The notes under the pieces: model-generated
The model's input: the letters and a program-made list of their open reading frames with translations, nothing else
Database searches by the model: none
What the model was told of the DNA's origin: nothing
Position numbers and translations under genes: made by a program
In this document: piece by piece, positions 25,157-34,115 of the stretch
How the letters are laid out: every line of letters begins with the position of its first letter
Position numbering within the stretch: position 1 is the stretch's first letter
Assembly: GCF_017310015.1 (NCBI RefSeq)
Contig: NZ_CP022297.1
Span: 310,001-374,000 of the forward strand
DNA: 64,000 nt
Direction: 5' to 3'
From: Marinobacterium iners
Lineage (GTDB): Bacteria; Pseudomonadota; Gammaproteobacteria; Pseudomonadales; Balneatricaceae

Positions 25157-26173
25157 ATGCAGGTTTATTACGATAAAGACTGTGATCTCTCCATCATCCA
25201 GGGCAAGAAAGTTGCCATCATCGGCTACGGCTCTCAGGGCCACGCTCATGCGTGCAACCTGCACGATTCCGGCGTTGATGTAACTGTTGGTCTGCGTGCC
25301 GGCTCTTCTTCCCGTGCCAAGGCTGAAGCCCACGGTCTGAAAGTGGCTGACGTGGCTGACGCCGTTGCCGCTGCCGATCTGGTGATGATCCTGACTCCGG
25401 ACGAATTCCAGGGCCAGCTGTACAAGGCCGAGATCGAGCCGAACATCAAGCAGGGCGCTACTCTGGCCTTCGCTCACGGCTTCTCCATCCACTACAACCA
25501 GATCGAGCCGCGCAAGGATCTGGACGTGATCATGGTTGCTCCGAAGGCACCGGGTCACACCGTGCGTAACGAATTCGTCAAGGGCGGCGGTATCCCTGAC
25601 CTGATCGCGATCTTCCAGGATGCGTCCGGCAACGCCAAGAATGTTGCTCTGTCTTACGCTTCAGGCGTAGGCGGCGGTCGTACCGGCATCATCGAAACCA
25701 CTTTCAAGGACGAGACTGAAACCGACCTGTTCGGTGAACAGGCTGTTCTGTGTGGCGGCTGTGTTGAGCTGGTCAAGGCCGGTTTCGAAACCCTGGTTGA
25801 AGCCGGTTATGCACCGGAAATGGCCTACTTCGAATGTCTGCACGAACTGAAACTGATCGTGGACCTGATGTACGAAGGCGGCATCGCCAACATGAACTAC
25901 TCCATCTCCAACAATGCCGAGTACGGTGAATACGTAACCGGCCCTGAGGTGATCAACGAAGAATCACGTCAGGCCATGCGTAACGCGCTCAAGCGCATCC
26001 AGGATGGTGAGTACGCCAAGATGTTCATCAGCGAAGGCGCGACCAACTACCCGTCAATGACAGCCCGTCGTCGCAATAACGCTGCTCACCCGATCGAGCA
26101 GACCGGTGAGAAACTGCGTGCAATGATGCCGTGGATCGCTGCCAACAAGCTGGTCGACAAAGAAAAGAACTGA
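25157..26173 (+). CDS. ilvC: Ketol-acid reductoisomerase
   Basis: This 338-residue class I (short) enzyme isomerises and reduces acetolactate or acetohydroxybutyrate with NADPH and Mg. The Rossmann motif GYGSQGHA starts at residue 23, the catalytic FAHGFSIHY contains His108, and VAPKAPGHTVRNEF carries the conserved lysine. The acidic metal ligands lie in DLFGEQAVLCGG and in AYFECLHELKLIVDLMYEGG. Codon use looks strongly biased, as in a highly expressed gene. It sits behind the IlvY control region and ends at a strong terminator. Confidence 0.97.
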   Translation: MQVYYDKDCDLSIIQGKKVAIIGYGSQGHAHACNLHDSGVDVTVGLRAGSSSRAKAEAHGLKVADVADAVAAADLVMILTPDEFQGQLYKAEIEPNIKQGATLAFAHGFSIHYNQIEPRKDLDVIMVAPKAPGHTVRNEFVKGGGIPDLIAIFQDASGNAKNVALSYASGVGGGRTGIIETTFKDETETDLFGEQAVLCGGCVELVKAGFETLVEAGYAPEMAYFECLHELKLIVDLMYEGGIANMNYSISNNAEYGEYVTGPEVINEESRQAMRNALKRIQDGEYAKMFISEGATNYPSMTARRRNNAAHPIEQTGEKLRAMMPWIAANKLVDKEKN

Positions 26174-26200
26174 TCCCGCATTTGATTGTGTGATTAGATC

Positions 26201-26231
26201 AACTGCCGGGCTTTGCCCGGCAGTTTTGTTT
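26201..26231 (+). terminator. Rho-independent terminator after ilvC
   Basis: AACTGCCGGG and CCCGGCAGTT form a perfect 10-bp stem with a CTTTG-type loop, followed by TTTGTTT. Confidence 0.92.
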
Positions 26232-26620
26232 CGGTGCTGCGGTGCTCACCAGCGGTGCTGCTTGCACCGGTTTGACGCAAAAGCTGAACTGTCTTCTCTT
26301 CTTTCTGCTGCAATATCCCTGTCATCCTTGATAACCATAATTCCCGCAGGGTTTTGGCACGGCATCTGCTTGTGTCACCCATGCGTAGTAAAGTGACAGG
26401 CTCGGCCTTGCTTGGGCCTTGTTCTTATTACGCCAAAGTATTAGAGGAAGAACCACTTTTCTTGATCCAGGTCGTGAAGTGGATTCCGGAAACTTGAACT
26501 CCGGTATGGGCGTGCTATGAATGGCTTCACTAATAAAAATAAAACGCTTGGTAGTGCGCCCCGGCCCTTAGGCTGTAACCGGATGTGCTTGTGCTACCAA
26601 CAGTCAAGGATGCGTCCATC
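26232..26620 (+). promoter_or_regulatory. Long upstream region of the globin cluster
   Basis: The 389-base stretch has no convincing gene. It contains an inverted repeat TGTCAC (26373–26378) and GTGACA (26393–26398) with a 14-base spacer, and a TTCCGGAA palindrome near 26484. These may be operator sites for the globin genes that follow. No promoter could be assigned with confidence. Confidence 0.35.
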
Positions 26621-27190
26621 ATGAGTAATGTCGATTTTTCCGTTCTGTGTGAGCAGGCGAAGGCCTATGCCGGGTTTGAGCCGCAAGATGAACTGATCCT
26701 GGTTCAGGAGGCCTCCAGGCTACAGCCACACTTCTCCGCCATCACCGATGCTTTTTACGCCGAGTTGCAAACCATTCCAGAAGCCCTGCCGTTTCTGGAA
26801 GGGCGTGTCGATACTTTGAAAACCACCCATAGTGCATGGCTCAGCAAGGTTTTTACCGGCCCTTACGATGCCGATTTTGCTGCCTATATGCACCATGTTG
26901 GCGTGGTGCATGTGCAGGTGAAGCTGCCAGAGAAGTTCATGACCAGTGGTATCGGCTTGATCAACAAACACCTCATTCCGTTGTTGCCTGAAATCTATGC
27001 CAATGATGTGGGTAAAATCGGTCAGGTACTCAAGGCGCTCAACGCCGCTACCAGTTTTTGTCTGTTGATCATGCTGGAATCCTACCGCGGCCATGAATTG
27101 GAGCGTTTCATGGAGGTAACCGGCATCAGTCGAGTGCTCTACAATAATTTGGCGGCCGCCTATCGCAGCCATCATGGCCATGCGGCCTGA
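26621..27190 (+). CDS. Single-domain protoglobin-like protein 1
   Basis: This 189-residue protein resembles the haem domain of globin-coupled sensors and protoglobins. The proximal haem ligand is probably His97 in YMHHVGVVHVQVKLPEKFM, which matches the VHxRIGL signature region of that family. The preceding helix (PFLEGRVDTLKTTHSAWLSK) and the following SGIGLINKHLIPLLPEI also fit. There is no signalling domain, membrane helix or signal peptide, so it should be a cytosolic haem protein binding O2, NO or CO. AAGGA lies upstream of the ATG. It is the first of three tandem paralogues. Confidence 0.8.
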   Translation: MSNVDFSVLCEQAKAYAGFEPQDELILVQEASRLQPHFSAITDAFYAELQTIPEALPFLEGRVDTLKTTHSAWLSKVFTGPYDADFAAYMHHVGVVHVQVKLPEKFMTSGIGLINKHLIPLLPEIYANDVGKIGQVLKALNAATSFCLLIMLESYRGHELERFMEVTGISRVLYNNLAAAYRSHHGHAA

Positions 27191-27352
27191 GTTGAATCGA
27201 ATTCCCCCTGCACCCGTCACCCGGCGCCTGTATTCATCCACAGCTGGGTGACTCTTAAGTGATAGACGTTTCGAACCATAACAAGTCAAAATCAGTCTTT
27301 TCTGGAAAGGGCTCTTCCACTGTGTGCAGGGTCCATTGCAAGGATGTGTTTA

Positions 27353-27925
27353 ATGCGACAAATCGATTTTTCCCACCTGAATCAACAGGCTAAGCTGTTT
27401 GCCGGCTTTGATGCTCAGGATGAGCATGAATTATCACGTGCTCTGCCTCAATTGATGGCAGAGCTGGACTCCGTGACGGATGCCTTTTATGCGGAACTGG
27501 CCGGGATTCCCGAAGCAATGCCCTTCCTTGAAGGGCGACTGGATGCGCTGAAAGCGACTCATCGGAAGTGGCTTGAAAAGATATTTACTGGTCCCTATGA
27601 CGATGAATTTGCCGCGTACATGCATAAGGTGGGTGTTGTTCATGTACAGGTGCGCCTGCCTGAGCGCTTTATGGCCAGTGGCATTGGATTGATCAGCAAA
27701 CACCTTATTCCTGTATTGGCACAGCAGTTCCGTGATGACCCGGAACGCTTGGGTACGCTGATGAAAGCCGTGAACGGTGTTACGGTGTACTGCCTGATCA
27801 TCATGCAGGTTTCCTACCGCGAACACGAACTGGAACGGTTTATGGATGTGACCGGGATCAGCGAAGCGCTCTATGCCAACTTGTCGGCAGCTTATCGCAA
27901 GAAAACAGGTGTGTCGTCAGACTGA
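27353..27925 (+). CDS. Single-domain protoglobin-like protein 2
   Basis: The 190-residue paralogue of the preceding gene keeps the same layout: FAGFDAQDEHELSRALPQL, the PFLEGRLDALKATH helix and His97 in VGVVHVQVRLPERFM. The ATG at 27353 is chosen because MRQIDFSHLNQQAK aligns with the starts of the other two, and CAAGGA sits at proper distance. An in-frame ATG at 27344 adds three residues. The gap of 162 bp from globin 1 leaves room for a separate promoter. The C-terminus (LERFMDVTGISEALYANLSA) is strongly conserved among the three. Confidence 0.8.
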   Translation: MRQIDFSHLNQQAKLFAGFDAQDEHELSRALPQLMAELDSVTDAFYAELAGIPEAMPFLEGRLDALKATHRKWLEKIFTGPYDDEFAAYMHKVGVVHVQVRLPERFMASGIGLISKHLIPVLAQQFRDDPERLGTLMKAVNGVTVYCLIIMQVSYREHELERFMDVTGISEALYANLSAAYRKKTGVSSD

Positions 27926-28087
27926 GTCAAAGCGACATACAAGTGAGGCATTGATTGTTCTCTTTAAATAACAGTGGCTTGTATTAGTTTAGCAAACCTT
28001 GATATTTGTGGTTGGCGTGAGAAAATAGCGCCCCTTTCGAGGGTCGCCGGGAGTGACCCCGAGCCAACACATGCAAGGACGTACCTG

Positions 28088-28672
28088 ATGAGCCAGACAG
28101 ATTTTGCCACCCTGTGCCAGCGTGGGAAGCTGAATTCCGGGTTTGATTCTGAAGACGAAAAGCTGCTGATTCAGGAGGGAAGCCGGCTGCTTCCCTATTT
28201 GGCGGAGGTGACCGAAAAATTCTATGACGAATTGCAGCAGATACCGGCGGCAGTGCCTTATCTTGAAGGGCGCGTCGAAGGGCTTAAGGCGACTCACTTG
28301 GCTTGGCTGCAAACCATTTTCAGTGGTCCCTACGATGCAAATTTTGCCGCCAGTATGCACAAGGTGGGGGAGGTACATGTCCAGGTCAAGTTACCGGTCG
28401 AGTTCATGGCCAGTGGTACCCTGCTGATCAAGAAACATCTGGTACCGATCCTGACACAGGTTTATGCCGGTGATGCCCTGCGTATGGGGTTGATGATGAA
28501 GGCGGTTAACGGTGTAACGGGGTTCTGCCTGATCATCATGCAGGAGTCCTATCAGAGCTCCTTGCTGGCACAGGAATTGGACAAATTCATGGCGATTACC
28601 GGTATCAGCCGGGCGCTGTTTAATAATCTTGCCAATGCCTACAAGGATGATGGTGGGACTGGGATGGTCTGA
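28088..28672 (+). CDS. Single-domain protoglobin-like protein 3
   Basis: The third tandem copy has 194 residues and starts MSQTDFATLCQRGKLNSGFD, with His97 in VGEVHVQVKLPVEFM. It is the most diverged of the three and has a few extra residues before the last helix (ESYQSSLLAQELDKFMAI). The ATG at 28088 is preferred because of AAGGA and the paralogue starts. An upstream GTG/TTG extension is not conserved. It precedes pssA by 77 bp. Whether the three form hetero-oligomers or differ in ligand affinity is open. Confidence 0.78.
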   Translation: MSQTDFATLCQRGKLNSGFDSEDEKLLIQEGSRLLPYLAEVTEKFYDELQQIPAAVPYLEGRVEGLKATHLAWLQTIFSGPYDANFAASMHKVGEVHVQVKLPVEFMASGTLLIKKHLVPILTQVYAGDALRMGLMMKAVNGVTGFCLIIMQESYQSSLLAQELDKFMAITGISRALFNNLANAYKDDGGTGMV

Positions 28673-28749
28673 TCTTCTCGGAGCGTTGGGTTTGGCCCTT
28701 GCTGTCGGGTAGAATGAGGCTTCCGGTTACACCAAAGAGGCAGCCTTGA

Positions 28750-29514
28750 ATGAGTGATCAGCAACAATCGCCGAGAGATGAGAGTGAGCATCAAGACAAC
28801 AGTGCCCAGCGTCACCGTGGTGTTTACCTGTTGCCAAACCTGTTTACCACCGGCGCCCTGTTTTCGGGTTTTTATGCCATCGTTGCTGGGATGAACGGAC
28901 AGTTCATACCTGCTTCCATTGCCATATTTGTTTCCATGCTGCTTGATGGGCTGGATGGACGAGTGGCTCGCATGACCAATACTCAAAGCGCATTCGGTGC
29001 CGAATATGACTCGCTGGCCGACATGGTCTCCTTTGGAGTGGCGCCGGCGCTGGTAGCGTATAACTGGTTGCTGTTCGATCTTGGCAAACTGGGCTTTTTT
29101 GCCGCGTTCGTATTTGCGGCGGGTGGTGCATTGCGGCTGGCGCGTTTCAATACTCAGATCGGTTCGGTCGACAAGCGCTATTTCATCGGTTTGCCAAGTC
29201 CTGCTGCGGCAGCGGTCGTGGCTGGGCTTGTCTGGACGTGTGCTGAATACGAGCTCGACATGAGTGGTACCGCCTATCTGGTGGCGTTCTATGTGGCGCT
29301 GTGCGGTGTATTGATGGTCAGTAATGTGCTGTATTACAGCTTCAAGGATATTGACTTTAAGGGCAAGGTACCGTTCTGGATTCTGGCGGTGATCGCGCTG
29401 GTTCTGGGGGTCATTTCGATCAGTACTTCTACTTTCCTCTGGTTGCTGTTCCTGCTGTATGCCCTTTCTGGACCACTGCTGTGGTGCTGGCGCCGCTTTA
29501 AACATCGCCACTGA
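28750..29514 (+). CDS. pssA: CDP-diacylglycerol–serine O-phosphatidyltransferase
   Basis: The 254-residue inner-membrane enzyme makes phosphatidylserine, the precursor of phosphatidylethanolamine. The CDP-alcohol phosphotransferase motif D-x2-DG-x2-AR-x8-G-x3-D-x3-D is intact within LDGLDGRVARMTN and the following FGAEYDSLAD. About seven hydrophobic helices are visible. It is of the membrane-embedded, B. subtilis-like class and is unrelated to the phospholipase D-type enzyme of E. coli. The N-terminal 25 residues are polar. A terminator follows within 10 bases. Confidence 0.93.
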   Translation: MSDQQQSPRDESEHQDNSAQRHRGVYLLPNLFTTGALFSGFYAIVAGMNGQFIPASIAIFVSMLLDGLDGRVARMTNTQSAFGAEYDSLADMVSFGVAPALVAYNWLLFDLGKLGFFAAFVFAAGGALRLARFNTQIGSVDKRYFIGLPSPAAAAVVAGLVWTCAEYELDMSGTAYLVAFYVALCGVLMVSNVLYYSFKDIDFKGKVPFWILAVIALVLGVISISTSTFLWLLFLLYALSGPLLWCWRRFKHRH

Positions 29515-29519
29515 TTCTT

Positions 29520-29543
29520 AAAACGGGCTTCGGCCCGTTTTTG
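29520..29543 (+). terminator. Rho-independent terminator after pssA
   Basis: AAACGGGC-TTC-GGCCCGTTT forms a compact stem with a UUCG-like loop and T-run. Confidence 0.9.
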
Positions 29544-29612
29544 CCATCTGCTCTTCACCATCACTGGCCGTTTGGTGTGTTTGTCAGCTATACCTCAATT
29601 GAGGTGATTATC

Positions 29613-29816
29613 ATGGCAAACAAGCCTGATTGGCTGCAGGCGTTGCTGAGCGTGCTGGCAGCCTTCTTTGGTGTGCAGTCTGAACGTAATCGTGAGCATG
29701 ATTTCAGCCAGGGGCGCCCGCTGCATTATGTCCTGGCGGGCCTGCTCCTGGCGCTGGTGTTTGTGCTGGGTGTGATCCTGCTGGTGTGGTGGGTGCTCAG
29801 TCTGGCGGGTGTTTGA
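29613..29816 (+). CDS. DUF2970 small membrane protein
   Basis: The 67-residue protein has a short basic N-terminus (MANKPDWLQALLSVLAAFFG), the QSERNREHDF segment and one strong membrane helix at 43–63 (LAGLLLALVFVLGVILLVWW). This matches DUF2970, small membrane proteins often found next to cytochrome oxidase genes in gammaproteobacteria. GAGGTGATTATC precedes the ATG. It lies just upstream of the cox operon and may be functionally linked to it, but no function is known. Confidence 0.85.
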   Translation: MANKPDWLQALLSVLAAFFGVQSERNREHDFSQGRPLHYVLAGLLLALVFVLGVILLVWWVLSLAGV

Positions 29817-29831
29817 CTCAGATCATTGCGC

Positions 29832-29858
29832 TTGCGCTTTTTTCAGGGCTGCTATACT
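29832..29858 (+). promoter_or_regulatory. Candidate promoter of the cox operon
   Basis: TTGCGC at 29832–29837 and TATACT at 29853–29858 have a 15-base spacer, 70 bp before the coxB start. The spacing is short, so the −35 assignment is uncertain. Confidence 0.4.
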
Positions 29859-29927
29859 CCAGATACCGGATCGCCTGTCGGACAGCATTGTGAGCCTGGC
29901 CGCAGGCCAAGACGGGGAGACCTGGAG

Positions 29928-31076
29928 ATGGGACTTAGAATAATAAAAACCATCGGCTCAGGGGTTGGATTGGCGCTGCTGGCACCTGCATCTTTGCGTG
30001 CGGAATGGGGGCTCAATCTTACACCCGGTGTCACGGATGTCAGCCGTTCGGTATATGACCTTCACATGACAATCTTCTGGATCTGTGTCGCCATAGCACT
30101 GGTGGTGTTTGGTGTCATGTTCTGGTCGATCTTTCATCACCGCAAGTCGCGAGGGGCCAAGGCCCACCACTTTCATGAAAATACACTGGTTGAAGTAATC
30201 TGGACGTTGATACCGGTGCTAATACTGGTTGGTATGGCTGTTCCTGCAACTGCCACCCTGATCAAAATGTACGATCCGTCCGAAGCTGAACTGGATGTGC
30301 AGATTACCGGCTATCAGTGGAAGTGGCGTTACGACTATCTGGATCATGAGCTGAGCTTCTTCAGCAACATGTCGACCCCGCGCGGGCAGATCACCAATGT
30401 CGCTGAAAAGCAGGAAAACTATCTGCTTGAGGTTGACCGACATCTGGTGTTGCCGGTGGACACCAAGATCCGATTTCTGCTGACCGCCAACGATGTTATT
30501 CACAGTTGGTGGGTGCCGGCGTTGGCCGTCAAGAAGGATGCGATTCCCGGTTTCATCAATGAGGCCTGGACCATCATTGATGAGCCGGGTATCTACCGGG
30601 GGCAGTGTGCCGAGCTTTGTGGGCAGGATCATGGCTTCATGCCAATAGTGGTCGAAGCGGTCAGCAAAGAAGACTTTGATGTCTGGCTGATGGCGGCTCG
30701 GGCAGAAAAAGAGGCTCAGGTTCAGGCTGCTGAGCGCAGCTGGACACTGGATGAGTTGATGCAGCAGGGCGAGCAGGTGTATCTGCAGGCCTGCGCGGCC
30801 TGTCACCTGCCGAGCGGTGAGGGGGTACCGGGTGCTTTCCCTGCCCTGAAGGGCAGTCCAGTCGCATTGGGTGATGTGTCTGCACATATCGATATCGTGC
30901 TGAACGGCAAGGCGGGTACCGCCATGCAGGCGTTTCGTGATCAGCTCAGCACCGTTCAACTGGCCGCTGTGATCACCTATGAGCGTAATGCCTGGGGCAA
31001 CAGCTTGGGTGAGGCGGTATCACCGGCTCAGATCTCGCGCTTGTTGCAGTCGGCCGATGGGGAGGGTGAGCAATGA
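29928..31076 (+). CDS. coxB: caa3-type cytochrome c oxidase subunit II with fused cytochrome c
   Basis: This 382-residue subunit accepts electrons from cytochrome c and passes them to subunit I. It has a signal sequence, two membrane helices (about 45–70 and 90–112) and a periplasmic cupredoxin domain. The CuA ligands are His192, Cys227, Glu229, Cys231, His235 and Met238 (CAELCGQDHGFM). A C-terminal cytochrome c domain follows, with haem motif CAACH at 289–293 and probable axial Met333. The fused haem domain marks a caa3-type enzyme. The ATG at 29928 is set by GGAG-rich sequence upstream and by the signal peptide. coxA overlaps its end by four bases. Confidence 0.95.
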   Translation: MGLRIIKTIGSGVGLALLAPASLRAEWGLNLTPGVTDVSRSVYDLHMTIFWICVAIALVVFGVMFWSIFHHRKSRGAKAHHFHENTLVEVIWTLIPVLILVGMAVPATATLIKMYDPSEAELDVQITGYQWKWRYDYLDHELSFFSNMSTPRGQITNVAEKQENYLLEVDRHLVLPVDTKIRFLLTANDVIHSWWVPALAVKKDAIPGFINEAWTIIDEPGIYRGQCAELCGQDHGFMPIVVEAVSKEDFDVWLMAARAEKEAQVQAAERSWTLDELMQQGEQVYLQACAACHLPSGEGVPGAFPALKGSPVALGDVSAHIDIVLNGKAGTAMQAFRDQLSTVQLAAVITYERNAWGNSLGEAVSPAQISRLLQSADGEGEQ

Positions 31077-32674
31077 GTACTCTGGATACCACTCTGGAAA
31101 CGCATTCAGATGAGCATCATGGCCCAGCCAGTGGTCTCGGGCGCTGGCTGTTTACCACCAACCATAAAGATATCGGCTCCATGTACCTCTGGTTCAGCCT
31201 CTTGATGTTTCTGGTGGGTGGCTCCATGGCGCTGATGATCCGCGCCGAACTGTTCCAGCCGGGGCTGCAACTGGTTGAGCCGGGCTTCTTCAATCAGATG
31301 ACCACTATGCACGGGCTGATCATGGTGTTTGGGGCGGTGATGCCGGCGTTTGTGGGGCTGGCCAACTGGATGATACCGATGATGATCGGTGCCCCGGACA
31401 TGGCGCTGCCGCGAATGAATAACTGGAGCTTCTGGATCCTGCCATTTGCTTTTGCCATGCTGATCTCGACCCTGTTTATGACGGGAGGGGCGCCAAACTT
31501 CGGCTGGACCTTCTATGCGCCACTGTCGACGACCTATGCCCCGCCGAGCGTGACCTACTTCATCTTCGCCATTCACATGATGGGAATCAGTTCGATCATG
31601 GGCGCGATTAACATTATTGCGACGATTCTCAACATGCGGGCACCGGGCATGACGATGATGAAACTGCCACTGTTCTGCTGGACCTGGTTGATCACCGCTT
31701 TCCTGCTGATTGCGGTCATGCCGGTGCTGGCGGGGGTGGTAACCATGATGTTGATGGATATCCATTTTGGCACCAGTTTCTTTGATGCTGGTGGCGGTGG
31801 GGATCCGGTGCTGTTCCAGCATGTGTTCTGGTTCTTCGGTCATCCCGAGGTCTACATCATGATTTTGCCGGCCTTCGGCATTATCAGCCAGATCATTCCC
31901 GCCTTTGCTCGCAAGCGTCTGTTTGGCTACGCCTCCATGGTATATGCCACCGCTTCGATCGCGATATTGTCGTTTCTGGTTTGGGCGCACCACATGTTCA
32001 CGGTCGGTATTCCGCTGGCCGGTGAACTGTTCTTCATGTATGCCACCATGTTGATCGCCGTGCCTACCGGGGTGAAGGTGTTCAATTGGGTGGCTACCAT
32101 GTTCCGCGGCTCGATGACCTTCGAAACGCCAATGCTGTTTGCGCTGGCATTTGTAGTGCTGTTTACCATCGGCGGTTTTTCGGGGTTGATGCTGGCGATC
32201 GCACCGGTGGATTTCCAGTACCACGATACCTACTTTGTGGTGGCTCACTTCCATTATGTGCTGGTACCGGGGGCCGTTTTCGCCATTATGGCAGGTGTCT
32301 ACTACTGGTTGCCGAAGTGGACTGGTCACATGCTGGATGAGCGCATGGGTCGGTTTCACTTCTGGCTGAGCTTCATTGGCGTCAATATCACCTTCTTTCC
32401 CATGCACTTCATCGGGCTGGCCGGCATGCCACGCCGCATACCGGATTACGCACTGCAGTTTGCCGACTTCAATATGGTGGCCTCGGTGGGTGCCTTTCTG
32501 TTTGGCCTGTCACAGTTGACCTTTGTCTGGAACGTGATCGCCTGTGTACGCGGTGGCCGCAAGGCTGAAGCCAGAGCCTGGGAAGGTGCCGAAGGGCTGG
32601 AGTGGGAAGTGCCATCACCGGCGCCTTACCATACCTTTGCCGAGCCGCCGAAACTGCCGGAGTCGCTGCGATGA
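31073..32674 (+). CDS. coxA: Cytochrome c oxidase subunit I
   Basis: The 533-residue catalytic subunit holds haem a and the haem a3–CuB site where O2 is reduced and protons are pumped. About 12 membrane helices are visible. The CuB/cross-link site is in FFGHPEVYIMILP, further ligands are in WAHHMFTVG, and the haem ligand histidines are in VVAHFHYVLVPGAVF. It overlaps coxB and ctaG by ATGA junctions, so the subunits are translationally coupled. Key residues are all present and the length is normal for an aa3/caa3 subunit I. Confidence 0.97.
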   Translation: MSTLDTTLETHSDEHHGPASGLGRWLFTTNHKDIGSMYLWFSLLMFLVGGSMALMIRAELFQPGLQLVEPGFFNQMTTMHGLIMVFGAVMPAFVGLANWMIPMMIGAPDMALPRMNNWSFWILPFAFAMLISTLFMTGGAPNFGWTFYAPLSTTYAPPSVTYFIFAIHMMGISSIMGAINIIATILNMRAPGMTMMKLPLFCWTWLITAFLLIAVMPVLAGVVTMMLMDIHFGTSFFDAGGGGDPVLFQHVFWFFGHPEVYIMILPAFGIISQIIPAFARKRLFGYASMVYATASIAILSFLVWAHHMFTVGIPLAGELFFMYATMLIAVPTGVKVFNWVATMFRGSMTFETPMLFALAFVVLFTIGGFSGLMLAIAPVDFQYHDTYFVVAHFHYVLVPGAVFAIMAGVYYWLPKWTGHMLDERMGRFHFWLSFIGVNITFFPMHFIGLAGMPRRIPDYALQFADFNMVASVGAFLFGLSQLTFVWNVIACVRGGRKAEARAWEGAEGLEWEVPSPAPYHTFAEPPKLPESLR

Positions 32675-33234
32675 GCCCGCAAGCAGCCAATCGCAGGCTG
32701 GTAAGGCGGCTGGTATTGGGTTGTGTGCTGATGTTCGGTTTTGGCTTTGCGCTGGTCCCTTTGTATGACGTGTTTTGTGAAGTGACGGGGCTAAACGGAA
32801 AGATTACCAATACCGGCCCGGTTGCGGCATCGGAAGCGGATACCAGTCGAGAGATCAGGGTGAGATTGATTGCGGTTCATAACGAGGCAATGCCCTGGAA
32901 ATTCGGGCCGCAGCAGAATCTGATTCTCACCCACCCGGGAGAGATGAAGCAGACAGCCTTTATGGCAACCAACCCGACCGGCCGGCGTATGGTGGCGCAA
33001 GCTATCCCGTCGGTTGCTCCTGCAGAGGCTGCGCGCTATCTGCATAAGGTGAACTGCTTCTGTTTTGAGCAGCAGGTCCTTCAGTCTGGTGAATCGGTCG
33101 AAATGCCGCTGCTGTTTGTGGTCGACAAGAACCTGCCGGAGCATATCCGCTCGCTGACCTTGTCCTACACCCTGTTTGATATCTCGCCGGAGATTTCATC
33201 AACAGAGCAGGTTGAAAAGGAGCAATCGTTATGA
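32671..33234 (+). CDS. ctaG: Cytochrome c oxidase assembly protein CtaG (Cox11)
   Basis: The 187-residue copper chaperone delivers copper to the CuB site of subunit I. It has one N-terminal membrane helix (VLGCVLMFGFGFALVPLYDV) and a periplasmic immunoglobulin-like domain with the copper-binding KVNCFCFEQQ motif. The ATG at 32671 overlaps the coxA stop; an upstream in-frame start at 32602 would lie inside coxA and lacks conservation. coxC follows with another ATGA overlap. Confidence 0.95.
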   Translation: MSPQAANRRLVRRLVLGCVLMFGFGFALVPLYDVFCEVTGLNGKITNTGPVAASEADTSREIRVRLIAVHNEAMPWKFGPQQNLILTHPGEMKQTAFMATNPTGRRMVAQAIPSVAPAEAARYLHKVNCFCFEQQVLQSGESVEMPLLFVVDKNLPEHIRSLTLSYTLFDISPEISSTEQVEKEQSL

Positions 33235-34115
33235 GCAGTTCAACCTATTACGTGCCTGAGCAAAGTCGCTGGCCGATTTTGGCATCCATTGCACTTTTCC
33301 TGTTGGCCTATGGTGCCGGTACCCTGATGAATGCGTTGAGTGCGCAGCAGGGAGGTGGGCTTGGCGTCGCGCTGTTGTTGGCGGGGGCGTTGATGATGGG
33401 GCTGATTCTGGTGGGATGGTTCGGCAATGTGATTCATGAAAGCCGCAGCGGGCTGTATTCCGAGCAGATGGACCGTTCCTTTCGCTGGGGTATGAGCTGG
33501 TTCATCTTCTCGGAAGTGATGTTCTTTGCCGCTTTCTTTGGCGCTCTTTTCTACGTGCGTGTGCTGGCGCTTCCCTGGTTGGGAGGTGAAGGTGACAAGG
33601 GGGTAACCGAGCTGCTCTGGCCCGGATTTGTGGCAGAGTGGCCACTGTTCAATCCACCCGACAGTGCGCGTTATCCCGGACCTGAAGCTGTCATCAGCCC
33701 CTGGCACATACCGCTGCTCAATACCTGCCTGCTGGTGACGTCCAGCTTTACTCTGACACTGGCACACAAGGCCCTGTTGCGAGACGAGCTGATCATGGTG
33801 CGCCGCTGGATGACGCTGACAATTCTGTTGGGTCTGATTTTTATCGGCTTCCAGGCTTATGAATATGTGCATGCGTATCAGGAGTTGGGACTGACGCTGC
33901 AGTCCGGTGTTTACGGTGCCACCTTCTTTATTCTGACCGGCTTCCACGGTCTGCATGTCACCTTGGGTACGCTGATGTTGATGATCATTCTGGGGCGCGT
34001 GGTATTGGGTCATTTCAGCTCACGCCAGCACTTCGGTTTTGAAGCGGTGGCCTGGTACTGGCATTTTGTGGATGTGGTCTGGATTGGGCTGTTCCTGTTT
34101 GTGTATGTGCTCTGA
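33231..34115 (+). CDS. coxC: Cytochrome c oxidase subunit III
   Basis: The 294-residue membrane subunit stabilises the oxidase. It has about seven helices, with SFRWGMSWFIFSEVMFFAAF, SSFTLTLAHKALL, TGFHGLHVTLG and the closing AWYWHFVDVVWIGLF typical of subunit III. The insert between helices 2 and 3 (LPWLGGEGDKG…PLFNPPDS) is the usual proteobacterial form. Its last 96 bases are overlapped by the antisense DUF2909 gene. Confidence 0.96.
   Translation: MSSSTYYVPEQSRWPILASIALFLLAYGAGTLMNALSAQQGGGLGVALLLAGALMMGLILVGWFGNVIHESRSGLYSEQMDRSFRWGMSWFIFSEVMFFAAFFGALFYVRVLALPWLGGEGDKGVTELLWPGFVAEWPLFNPPDSARYPGPEAVISPWHIPLLNTCLLVTSSFTLTLAHKALLRDELIMVRRWMTLTILLGLIFIGFQAYEYVHAYQELGLTLQSGVYGATFFILTGFHGLHVTLGTLMLMIILGRVVLGHFSSRQHFGFEAVAWYWHFVDVVWIGLFLFVYVL

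Noticed and set aside
31106..32407. 433-codon open frame antisense to coxA
   Set aside because: It mirrors a highly conserved GC-biased gene, has no ribosome-binding site and its product is His/Arg-rich without any family likeness. It is a shadow frame.
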